Shown one piece after another: positions 1-16,039 of a DNA stretch of 16,455 bases. The position numbers and the translations under genes were made by a program. The notes beneath the pieces were generated by a model that saw nothing but the letters and a program-made list of their open reading frames with translations, was not told the DNA's origin and did no database searches. The stretch covers positions 1-16,455 of the forward strand of contig NZ_CANCLE010000086.1 in NCBI RefSeq assembly GCF_947378715.1, written 5' to 3'. The stretch comes from Phenylobacterium aquaticum (lineage in GTDB: Bacteria > Pseudomonadota > Alphaproteobacteria > Caulobacterales > Caulobacteraceae). Positions within the stretch are counted from its first letter, which is position 1. Every line of letters begins with the position of its first letter.

Positions 1-614
<614 letters not shown>

Positions 615-662
615 TTCAAGCTCCAGCCCTGTCCGGGCTTGTCCTCTAAACTAGGGTTGGGA

Positions 663-2741
<2,079 letters not shown>

Positions 2742-2788
2742 AGCGGAAGCTCTGCTGGTAAAGGCGTTCGGGGGTGTCAGAACGGACA

Positions 2789-2819
2789 GCGCGGGCGGTT
2801 TAGCCTAAACCGCCCGCGC
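2789..2819 (-). terminator. Perfect 14-bp hairpin between rpsG and fusA (attenuator or processing site)
   Basis: Arms at 2789-2802 and 2806-2819 are perfectly complementary (14 bp, mostly G+C) around a 3-nt loop. On the minus-strand transcript the hairpin begins about 24 nt after the rpsG stop and ends about 47 nt before the fusA start. No run of T follows it (next bases TGTCCGTTCTG), so it is not a canonical intrinsic terminator. A partial terminator, an RNase-processing or stability element, or a regulatory site for S7 are all possible. The structure itself is certain by complementarity; its role is inferred. Confidence 0.55.
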
Positions 2820-2843
2820 CGGGAAGCGATGGATTAGCCGGTG

Positions 2844-3317
2844 TTACCAGCGGTAGTGCGAGAAGGCCCGGTTGGCTTCGGCCATCTTGTGCGTGTCTTC
2901 ACGCTTCTTGACGGCCGAACCGCGGTTGGACGCCGCGTCGAGCAGTTCGCCAGCCAGCTTGTCGGTCATGGTGTTCTCGCCGCGCTTGCGCGCCGCGGTC
3001 ACGAGCCAACGAATGGCGAGCGCCTTGCGGCGATCGGGACGAACTTCGACGGGCACCTGATAGGTGGCGCCGCCGACCCGGCGGGAGCGGACTTCGATCG
3101 CGGGCGCGACGTTTTCCAGAGCCGAGTGGAAGGTTTCCAGGGGACCCTGGTCCTTGCGCTTGGCTTCGAGGATCTCGAAGGCGCCATAGATGATGTTTTC
3201 GGCGACGGCCTTTTTACCCTCGTACATCACATAGTTCATGAACTTCGTGACGGTCAGATCCCCGAACTTGGGATCCGGCAGGACTTCACGTTTCTCAGCG
3301 CGGCGGCGGCGGGACAT
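2844..3317 (-). CDS. rpsG: 30S ribosomal protein S7
   Basis: S7 binds the 3' major domain of 16S rRNA, nucleates assembly of the 30S head and contacts E-site tRNA. The 157-aa product is a usual length for the long bacterial form. It begins MSRRRRAEKR and carries the family signatures LPDPKFGDLTVTKFMNYVM, RRVGGATYQVPVEV and the C-terminal NRAFSHYRW. The ATG at 3315-3317 is preceded by a purine-rich site, TAAGGAAG, whose first bases are the rpsL stop codon, so translation is probably coupled to rpsL. The gap to rpsL is only 12 bp, much shorter than the roughly 100-nt rpsL-rpsG gap in E. coli where S7 represses translation. It is second in the str operon. Confidence 0.99.
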   Translation of the reverse strand: MSRRRRAEKREVLPDPKFGDLTVTKFMNYVMYEGKKAVAENIIYGAFEILEAKRKDQGPLETFHSALENVAPAIEVRSRRVGGATYQVPVEVRPDRRKALAIRWLVTAARKRGENTMTDKLAGELLDAASNRGSAVKKREDTHKMAEANRAFSHYRW

Positions 3318-3329
3318 TCTTCTTCTTCC

Positions 3330-3701
3330 TTACTTAGGACGCTTGGCGCCGTAGAGCGAACGGCGCTGCTTGCGGTCCTTGACCCCTTGGGTGTCGAGCA
3401 CGCCACGCAGGATGTGATAGCGGACGCCCGGAAGGTCCTTCACCCGGCCACCACGGATGAGCACGACGGAGTGCTCCTGCAGATTGTGGCCTTCGCCCGG
3501 GATATAGCACACCGCTTCGATGCCGGTGGTCAGACGCACCTTGGCGACCTTACGAAGCGCGGAGTTCGGCTTCTTCGGGGTCGTCGTATAGACGCGGGTG
3601 CAAACACCACGGCGCTGAGGGCAGCCCTTGAGGGCCGGCACCTTGTTGCGCACCGGCTTGTTCTGCCGGGGCTTGCGGATGAGCTGGTTGACTGTTGGCA
3701 T
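3330..3701 (-). CDS. rpsL: 30S ribosomal protein S12
   Basis: S12 sits at the 30S decoding centre and controls accuracy; it is the classic streptomycin-resistance locus. The 123-aa product starts MPTVNQLIRKPR, has TTTPKKPNSALRK (residues 40-51) and GGRVKDLPGVRYH (84-96), and ends GAKRPK. The resistance-associated lysines K43 and K88 are both unmutated, and the aspartate that can be methylthiolated is present as D89. The ATG at 3699-3701 is the conserved family start. It is the first gene of the str operon; the 333-bp region upstream is shared with a divergent plus-strand gene. Confidence 0.99.
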   Translation of the reverse strand: MPTVNQLIRKPRQNKPVRNKVPALKGCPQRRGVCTRVYTTTPKKPNSALRKVAKVRLTTGIEAVCYIPGEGHNLQEHSVVLIRGGRVKDLPGVRYHILRGVLDTQGVKDRKQRRSLYGAKRPK

Positions 3702-3786
3702 CTAATCTCTGCTCTGGAGGCGTGTGCCGTTTGGCCGTGGCGCCTCGATGGGGGTCTATGTTGACTTAGGTTCCGAAGCCCCCCGA

Positions 3787-3826
3787 GGAACGCAAAAACT
3801 CGCCGGCGCGCGATGGTTTGCGTTCC
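3787..3826. repeat. Perfect 10-bp inverted repeat upstream of rpsL
   Basis: GGAACGCAAA at 3787-3796 is exactly matched by TTTGCGTTCC at 3817-3826, with a 20-bp spacer. The arms start 30 bp apart, close to three helical turns, so a dimeric protein could read both on one face. Alternatively the element forms a hairpin in the rpsL leader if transcription starts upstream of it. It lies 86 bp before the rpsL start codon. The match is seen directly; an operator or leader role is inferred. Confidence 0.5.
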
Positions 3827-4023
3827 GGCGGGTCAGGACGTCCGGTGGGGGACGAACCGTTCATCGGGACCAGGAAAGAATCCCCGGCCTCGAAAGGAGC
3901 GCGGTTCATACTCGGGAAGGCCTGTGACGTCAACGCCGGGCGAACAACCCCTCCCCCGCCCGGTTTCGGCCACGAAATCGCCCCGCCCGGCCCGAAGGGT
4001 CAAGCTCCAGTTTGGGGGCGGGA

Positions 4024-4028
4024 AAGGA
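4024..4028 (+). promoter_or_regulatory. Ribosome-binding site fixing the start of the gene at 4035
   Basis: AAGGA ends six bases before the ATG at 4035. It is the only good site in the open frame, which stays open for more than 200 bp upstream. It therefore favours the 213-aa product that begins directly with a short basic segment and a membrane helix. Confidence 0.7.
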
Positions 4029-4034
4029 CAGGCC

Positions 4035-4676
4035 ATGGCGCATTCCGACCGGCGTCGGATCATGACCGTCGTCGCGGCCTCGGCGGCCTTTCACCTGGGC
4101 CTGCTGGGCTTGCTCGCGCTGCAGCGGCCCAACCTGCGGGAGCGGGCCCTGGCCCCGGCCCTGCTCGACGTGACACTCGCCCCCTTCTACCTGATCGAGC
4201 CCGAGGCCAAGGGTCGCCGCACCCGGGCGCCATTGAAGACCCACGGCAGCCGGCCGCTCGAAGCCGCCTTGCCCGTCGCCCCGATCTACGCCGCACCGGC
4301 CGACACCCGGCCGAACCAGGCCGTGGCGCCCGGCCCCGTCGCGCCCGCCAGCCTGACGCCCGGCGCCCAGACGCCTTTGGGCCTGGTCCTGCGTCGCGGC
4401 GGCGTGGGCTGCGAGACCCCGAACCTGCCCGGCATGACCCAGGCCGATCGCGACCGCTGCCTTGAGCGCCTGGGCGCCGGCGCCCGGCTGGCCGCCTTCA
4501 AGGGGCTGGGACTGGCCAAGGACAAGCAGGCCTGGCTCGACGGCCAGGCGGCGGCCAAGGATCGCTACATCAAGTACCGCAACGGCCCCCTGCCGCCGGG
4601 CCTGTCGACCTCGGACGCTGCGGGCGGCATAGCCGGCCTGGGCGACACTGGCCACGAAACCAAGATCCCGTTCTGA
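4035..4676 (+). CDS. TonB/TolA-like membrane-anchored proline-rich protein of unknown function
   Basis: The 213-aa product has a basic N-terminus (RRR at 6-8) and one hydrophobic helix at about 9-29, then a periplasm-like segment rich in Pro, Ala and Arg (about 50-118). A small C-terminal region contains C126 and C142. The helix contains S16 and H20, the SxxxH pattern used by TonB and TolA to engage ExbBD or TolQR. No TonB C-terminal domain can be recognised in the remaining about 95 residues. The ATG was chosen for its ribosome-binding site; an upstream GTG extension (from 3813) would put an arginine- and proline-rich tail before the membrane helix and is unlikely. The gene is the only plus-strand one between rpsL and rpoB, and it ends 10 bp from the end of the convergent S9 gene. 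Its function is unknown; an energy-transducer-like accessory or envelope protein is a guess. Confidence 0.75.
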   Translation: MAHSDRRRIMTVVAASAAFHLGLLGLLALQRPNLRERALAPALLDVTLAPFYLIEPEAKGRRTRAPLKTHGSRPLEAALPVAPIYAAPADTRPNQAVAPGPVAPASLTPGAQTPLGLVLRRGGVGCETPNLPGMTQADRDRCLERLGAGARLAAFKGLGLAKDKQAWLDGQAAAKDRYIKYRNGPLPPGLSTSDAAGGIAGLGDTGHETKIPF

Positions 4677-4686
4677 GGCGCCTAGT

Positions 4687-6660
4687 TCAGGGTGAGACGG
4701 GCAGGTTCTTGGCCAGGAAGGCGCCCAGCGTCTCCAGCATCTGGGTGCGGGTCGCAGACTGCATGAGATAGTGGTCGTCGCCGACCAGGGTGACGTACTC
4801 CACCGACTTGCCGGCTGCTTTCAGGGCGTCGGCCATAAACTTCGACTGTTCGGGGAGAACGACCGTGTCCTGGTCGGCGTGGATCAGCAGGATGGGCGCG
4901 CGGACCTTGGCCGCCTGCGCCACTGGCGATCCCTCGCGCAACTTGTCGAGGCTTGCGGCGGACACGGCTTCCCGCAAAGACCGCAGCCCGGCTGCGTCCG
5001 GGCCATAGGGTCGCACCACCTCATCGCTCAATTTGGCCAGGTCTGAGATGCCGCCGACCGACGCGGCGCAGCGATAGGCCTCAGGATGCAAGGCGGCCCC
5101 GGCGAGCGCCGAGTACCCGCCGAAGGCCGCACCAACGATACAAACCCTGCCAGGGTCGATCTGCCCGCTCGCCGCCACCGCCGCGATTCCATCCAGCAGA
5201 TCGGTCTGAATCTTGCCCGACCATTCGCCACGGCCCGCCTTCTCAAAGGCTGAGCCGAAGCCGGCTGATCCTCGAAATTGCGGCCTCAGAACCGCGTAGC
5301 CCCGCGTCGCGAGGAATTGGGTCAGCCAGTCAAAGCCGTCTTCGTCCCGGGCCGCCAGCCCCGCATGTGGCAGGACAATCAGGGGCAGCTTGGCGTTCGC
5401 CGCGCCCGCACCTGGCGGCAGGGTCAGAAAGGCCTCGATATCCAGACCATCGCGAGCTTTGTAGATGATCCGCTGAGTGGAACCGAGCGCAGCGCCGTTC
5501 AACTCGGGATAGGCCTCTCCAATCGGCGACAGTTCCTTGCGCGATCTATCGAACAGATACCAGGTAGGGGGCGTCATCGAGGCGGTGACCCGGACCAGGA
5601 ACCGGCTGCGGTCTGCAGACCAATCCATCAGGTTCGCACGCTTGCCCTTGAAGACCTTCGTCAGGGTGGCGGCTGTCGCCTCGATTTCCGGATCGAGCCA
5701 CTGGACAGGCTGTTCCTCGCCGGCGGCGATGCCGACATACGAGCCCCGGGCTTCATCGCGGATCAGCGACGGCGTCGCGCCCGTCACGGGTTTGCCCACG
5801 GGCATGGCGACACCATCCGCCAGCCCTCTCCGCGTCACCTGGACCGCGCCATTCGTCTCGTAGCCCAGATAGACAGCGTCCTCGGCCGTCGAATAGCCAA
5901 GGTAGTCCGGCGCGCTGTCCAGATCCTGATGCGCGAAAATCGCGGTCCATTCCCGCACGCCCTTGGCCCGCCCATAGAGGCTGTATTTGTGGGAAAGGTT
6001 GTCGACATCACGCCGTACGCGCGTCTCGCCGGCGGAATCCACGTCCCATCCCGCTGTGTCGAAGTTGCCAAGCTCCTGGATGACACCCTTGCCCGTAGCG
6101 GGGTCCACGTTCCACAGCGCCAGGACAAAAGGCGCGTCCTCGCCCTTCCGACGCAGATGAGTATTGATCGAGGTGTCAGGGCCTGTCGACATCTGCAAGC
6201 CCAGCACCACCGCCCGCGGTGACGGTCCCTGGGTTACGCCGATGACAGGCTGACTGACTAGGACCTGGGACGAGACGTCCCCTTGAAGCAGCTGTGACAC
6301 CACCCGCCCCTGTGGGGAGATGGCCAGGTTGCGCTCAAACCGATAGGCCGATTTGGCCTCAAGACGTTCCCAGCGGGCGATCCGCGCGAGCGCATAGCCA
6401 TCACCCGCCCATCGGATGCCAACCGCTTCCACATTGCCCAAGGCGAGCGTCGGCAGGTCCGGCTTGTCGATCGTCGCGAAGCTGAGGGTGCGGACCTCTG
6501 GCGTGCCGCCGAGGATCGCGATGGTCTGGCCATTCGGCGAGATGGCGGCGTCGAAGATGCCGGGCTGGCGGCCAAAGGCCGAGGCCGGCGGCGGGGTCTG
6601 GCCATGGGCGAAGCCGCCCAGGGCCGTGGCCAGGACCACGGTCGCGACAAACAATCTCAA
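4687..6660 (-). CDS. Secreted S9-family (prolyl oligopeptidase-like) protein lacking the catalytic serine
   Basis: The 657-aa product starts with a signal-peptide-like segment: MRLF, a hydrophobic core to about residue 16, and a likely cleavage near AHG-Q. A beta-propeller-like region (about 20-370, with ISPNGQTIAILGG) precedes an alpha/beta-hydrolase domain (about 390-655). In the nucleophile elbow GxSxGG the sequence is GAAFGG: the serine position is A512 (codon GCC at 5127-5125). The Asp (D598 in HADQDTVV) and His (H630 in GDDHYL) are present at normal spacing, so the protein is probably catalytically inactive or altered. The start is uncertain: TTG at 6660 follows GGGGGA and gives a proper signal peptide, while TTG at 6672 adds four residues and has no ribosome-binding site. 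A stop lies just upstream. It is separated from rpoC by two hairpins, so it is probably its own transcript. Confidence 0.88.
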   Translation of the reverse strand: MRLFVATVVLATALGGFAHGQTPPPASAFGRQPGIFDAAISPNGQTIAILGGTPEVRTLSFATIDKPDLPTLALGNVEAVGIRWAGDGYALARIARWERLEAKSAYRFERNLAISPQGRVVSQLLQGDVSSQVLVSQPVIGVTQGPSPRAVVLGLQMSTGPDTSINTHLRRKGEDAPFVLALWNVDPATGKGVIQELGNFDTAGWDVDSAGETRVRRDVDNLSHKYSLYGRAKGVREWTAIFAHQDLDSAPDYLGYSTAEDAVYLGYETNGAVQVTRRGLADGVAMPVGKPVTGATPSLIRDEARGSYVGIAAGEEQPVQWLDPEIEATAATLTKVFKGKRANLMDWSADRSRFLVRVTASMTPPTWYLFDRSRKELSPIGEAYPELNGAALGSTQRIIYKARDGLDIEAFLTLPPGAGAANAKLPLIVLPHAGLAARDEDGFDWLTQFLATRGYAVLRPQFRGSAGFGSAFEKAGRGEWSGKIQTDLLDGIAAVAASGQIDPGRVCIVGAAFGGYSALAGAALHPEAYRCAASVGGISDLAKLSDEVVRPYGPDAAGLRSLREAVSAASLDKLREGSPVAQAAKVRAPILLIHADQDTVVLPEQSKFMADALKAAGKSVEYVTLVGDDHYLMQSATRTQMLETLGAFLAKNLPVSP

Positions 6661-6689
6661 GACATCCCCCAACTCAACGCGCGCGGGTG

Positions 6690-6719
6690 GACGCTAGCCA
6701 AGCTTCAGCAGGCGCACAA
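6690..6719 (-). promoter_or_regulatory. Weak candidate promoter for the S9-family gene
   Basis: On the minus strand TTGTGCG (6719-6713) is followed after 14 bases by GCTAGCGTC (6698-6690). The second element resembles the Caulobacter housekeeping -10 (GCTANAWC) and the spacing falls within the usual range. Only TTG of the -35 matches. It would start a transcript about 25 nt before the TTG at 6660. It lies downstream of the T-tract terminator, as expected for a separate unit. Confidence 0.3.
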
Positions 6720-6759
6720 GCCCAGGGTGTCGGTCAATTGGCCCTTCAACGTCGGCGCG

Positions 6760-6794
6760 AAAAAGGACCCGCGCCCTGGAGAAGACGCGGGGTC
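6760..6794 (-). terminator. Intrinsic terminator with T-tract
   Basis: On the minus strand GACCCCGCG (6794-6786) pairs with CGCGGGTC (6773-6766), giving eight base pairs with one bulged C. The loop is about 12 nt, and CTTTTT (6765-6760) follows at once. It is the only hairpin with a T-run in the rpoC-S9 spacer. It lies about 184 nt beyond the rpoC stop, so it would end either a separate short transcript or rpoC read-through. Confidence 0.75.
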
Positions 6795-6838
6795 AGTGGG
6801 GGTTGGATAAGGTTGTCCGGCGGCGTCGCCGGACCACG
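6760..6838 (-). ncRNA. Candidate small RNA, about 79 nt, downstream of an FNR/FixK-type box
   Basis: Read on the minus strand, this stretch has the layout of a bacterial trans-acting small RNA. A perfect 8-bp 5' hairpin (GTCCGGCG 6834-6827 with CGCCGGAC 6822-6815, loop ACGC) comes first. An unpaired C-rich linker containing CCAACCCCCACT follows (about 6806-6796), and then a terminator hairpin with five T. The terminator loop contains TCTTCTCC, which could pair with purine-rich ribosome-binding sites. A -10-like TAGGGT (6850-6845) and an FNR/FixK-type box (6885-6872) lie at the right distances upstream. No coding frame of reasonable length with a start site was seen. The 5' end is inferred from the -10. 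The alternative is that these are simply tandem structures at the end of rpoC read-through. Confidence 0.45.
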
Positions 6839-6844
6839 CTCCAA

Positions 6845-6850
6845 ACCCTA
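6845..6850 (-). promoter_or_regulatory. -10-like element TAGGGT
   Basis: TAGGGT on the minus strand matches TATAAT at the conserved first, second and last positions. The sequence 17 bp upstream (AAGCCT) is a poor -35, as expected of an activator-dependent promoter. The centre of the FNR/FixK-type box lies about 40 bp upstream of the predicted start near 6838. Confidence 0.35.
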
Positions 6851-6871
6851 GTCGCGACACCCCCGCCAGGC

Positions 6872-6885
6872 TTGACCCAGATCAA
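6872..6885 (-). promoter_or_regulatory. FNR/FixK-type binding site
   Basis: The minus strand reads TTGATCTGGGTCAA (plus: TTGACCCAGATCAA). This is a full match to the alphaproteobacterial TTGAY-N4-RTCAA consensus bound by Crp/FNR-family regulators that respond to low oxygen. The flanking bases extend the dyad to seven base pairs (6869-6875 with 6882-6888). With the -10 at 6850-6845 it would be a class II activator site. No coding gene starts at a suitable distance on either strand; the S9 start is 212 bp away. Confidence 0.55.
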
Positions 6886-6922
6886 GCCGTCGCGATTTTC
6901 ACGCGCAGGGCCCTGGAACGCG

Positions 6923-6952
6923 GAACGGCCCGGGATTGCTCCCGGGCCGTTC
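6923..6952 (-). terminator. Strong hairpin downstream of rpoC
   Basis: Arms 6923-6935 and 6940-6952 are perfectly complementary over 13 bp with a 4-nt loop (GCAA on the minus strand). The hairpin lies 25 nt after the rpoC stop. The bases that follow (CGCGTTCC) hold no T-run, so it may act as a weak or factor-assisted terminator or protect the rpoBC 3' end. Position and symmetry make a transcript-end role likely. Confidence 0.65.
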
Positions 6953-6977
6953 GCTTATCAAGGTCCGATCGAGGGCT

Positions 6978-11174
<4,197 letters not shown>

Positions 11175-11269
11175 TGGATATCCAGTTCGTCAGTATTTTC
11201 AGGAGCGAAGCGGGAGGAGCTGACGGGCCCCTCCCCTCGCGTGACGACGGCGGCGGTTTGGAACCGCGC
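11175..11269 (-). other. rpoB-rpoC spacer with two short hairpins
   Basis: This 95-bp gap on the minus-strand transcript holds a 6-bp hairpin right after the rpoB stop (11267-11262 with 11258-11253, loop CCA). A second 6-bp stem follows (11235-11230 with 11217-11212, 12-nt loop). Neither has a T-run, so co-transcription of rpoC is expected. They may be processing or pausing sites, or chance structures in GC-rich DNA. Confidence 0.4.
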
Positions 11270-15340
<4,071 letters not shown>

Positions 15341-15345
15341 TTTAT

Positions 15346-15351
15346 TCCCTT
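15346..15351 (-). promoter_or_regulatory. Ribosome-binding site of rpoB
   Basis: AAGGGA on the minus strand ends five bases before the ATG at 15340, deciding that start over the in-frame ATG at 15376. It begins four bases after the last leader hairpin, so folding there could affect ribosome access. Confidence 0.8.
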
Positions 15352-15355
15352 GATC

Positions 15356-15494
15356 GACGCGCGGAACGGTTTCCACGCGTCAGGTCGTTGATCCCGCGTC
15401 CACCCTCGAACGTCCCAGATGGGACGCCGGACGCTGGAGGCCCCTGTATCGCCAGGGGCGTCCCCTCGCATGGCCGGAGGGTAGCGGGCCATGC
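15356..15494 (-). promoter_or_regulatory. rpoB 5' leader with four consecutive hairpins
   Basis: On the rpoB-sense strand, in order: H1 15494-15487 with 15475-15468 (8 bp, 11-nt loop); H2 15459-15453 with 15446-15440 (7 bp, 6-nt loop); H3 15426-15421 with 15416-15411 (6 bp, extendable by two G-U pairs, loop ATCT); H4 15381-15371 with 15366-15356 (11 pairs including one G-U, loop ACCG). The H4 mismatch is a G-U pair only in minus-strand RNA, which suggests the fold matters in the rpoB transcript. H4 stops four bases before the ribosome-binding site. The transcription start must lie upstream of about 15494 for all four to be present. No known riboswitch class was recognised. Confidence 0.5.
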
Positions 15495-15670
15495 CTCGGA
15501 ACGTAGGCGCGCGAAAGAATCGCGTCTGAGACGAATCGTAATTTCGCGAAGGACGGCAGATAGGCGCTTTGCCTCGAGATGGGAAGCCCCCTTTTCACAG
15601 AAACCTCACCCTTGCCCACAGATCAGGCGCGCATCCTCGGCAGCAGCCGGCGCCATCGAGCGCTAACACA

Positions 15671-15697
15671 TTGAACATCTTGAGACTTTGTTAGTTT
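15671..15697 (+). promoter_or_regulatory. Candidate promoter of the usg-family gene
   Basis: TTGAACA at 15671-15677 is followed after 12 bases by GTTAGTTT at 15690-15697. This roughly fits the Caulobacter housekeeping pattern TTGaCgS-N10-14-GCTANAWC and lies in a locally AT-rich patch. It would give a leader of about 60 nt. Confidence 0.35.
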
Positions 15698-15766
15698 ACC
15701 CGGCACGATCCTGACCTGGGGCGCGAGTCGATCCCGCCGTCGCGCCCGGCATGGAAAGGCGCGCGC

Positions 15767-16039
15767 ATGAAGGTGTCTCCCGAGTTCGAACTGCGGATCC
15801 AGGGCTATGGCCTGACCACCGCCGAGATCCTCTATCGGATGCCCGATCACCCGGCCCTGCTGCAGAGCTACATCTGGCAGGAGTACGACCTGTTCCCGAA
15901 ATTCCCGAACCTGAGGAAATTCCTGGATTTCTGGAGCCACCAGCTGGACGGGGTGCTGCACACCATCACCGTCGCCCACAATCGCCTGATCAAGCCGGCG
16001 GAGTTCCGCGCCGTCGACGGGTCTTTCAACCTGCACTGA
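15767..16039 (+). CDS. usg: Usg family protein
   Basis: The 90-aa product is recognised as a Usg-family protein (COG5425), a small family restricted largely to Alphaproteobacteria. It was named for its link to tryptophan genes and has no established biochemical function. It starts MKVSPEFELRIQGYGLTTAE and holds the family's aromatic-rich block with WQEYDLFPKFPNLRKFLDFW (residues about 38-57), then DGVLHTITVAHNRLIKPAEFR. There is no signal peptide or membrane helix. The ATG is preceded by GGAAAGG, seven bases upstream. It diverges from rpoB, and its TGA directly abuts the stop codon of the convergent DUF2867 gene. No trp gene is visible in the window. Confidence 0.85.
   Translation: MKVSPEFELRIQGYGLTTAEILYRMPDHPALLQSYIWQEYDLFPKFPNLRKFLDFWSHQLDGVLHTITVAHNRLIKPAEFRAVDGSFNLH

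Larger units (their letters stand above)
3702..4034. other. Divergent intergenic region, str operon promoter and leader
   Basis: This non-coding stretch separates rpsL (leftward) from the gene at 4035 (rightward) and should hold both promoters. Besides the inverted repeat at 3787-3826, a minus-strand CCTAAGTC at 3770-3763 resembles the -10 of the Caulobacter housekeeping sigma (GCTANAWC). The nearest -35-like TTGCGT (3795-3790) is spaced too widely to be convincing. On the plus side a 7-bp stem (3936-3942 with 3957-3963) lies in the possible leader. CCCGCCC at 3982-3988 could pair with GGGCGGG at 4016-4022, just before the ribosome-binding site of the plus-strand gene. No tRNA or small gene was recognised. 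Confidence 0.5.
15341..15766. other. Divergent rpoB/usg intergenic region
   Basis: This 426-bp non-coding stretch must hold the rpoBC promoter (leftward) and the usg-family promoter (rightward). The rpoB-proximal part forms four hairpins, listed separately. An AT-richer patch at about 15659-15700 carries the usg promoter candidate and a 6-bp inverted repeat, CTAACA (15663-15668) with TGTTAG (15689-15694). GANTC sites, the CcrM target in Caulobacterales, occur at 15517-15521, 15533-15537 and 15725-15729. No convincing -35/-10 pair for rpoB was found by eye, and no rRNA or tRNA gene or short coding gene was recognised. Confidence 0.6.

Noticed and set aside
3763..3795. Promoter for rpsL made of TTGCGT and CCTAAGTC
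   Set aside because: The spacing (about 19-21 bp) is too long and the -35 is poor. It is mentioned in the intergenic entry only and not called as a feature.
3813..4034. Upstream GTG extension of the TonB-like gene
   Set aside because: It would add a basic, proline-rich tail before the membrane helix. The ATG at 4035 has a good ribosome-binding site and gives a normal N-terminus.
15341..15376. Twelve-residue upstream extension of rpoB (METVPRVDQGNK)
   Set aside because: Family members start at MAQSFTGKKRIR. A clear ribosome-binding site precedes that ATG, and the extension overlaps leader hairpin H4.
15606..15620. DnaA-box-like sequence (TTGCCCACA) near rpoB
   Set aside because: It has two mismatches to TTATCCACA, is a single copy, and has no other origin features.
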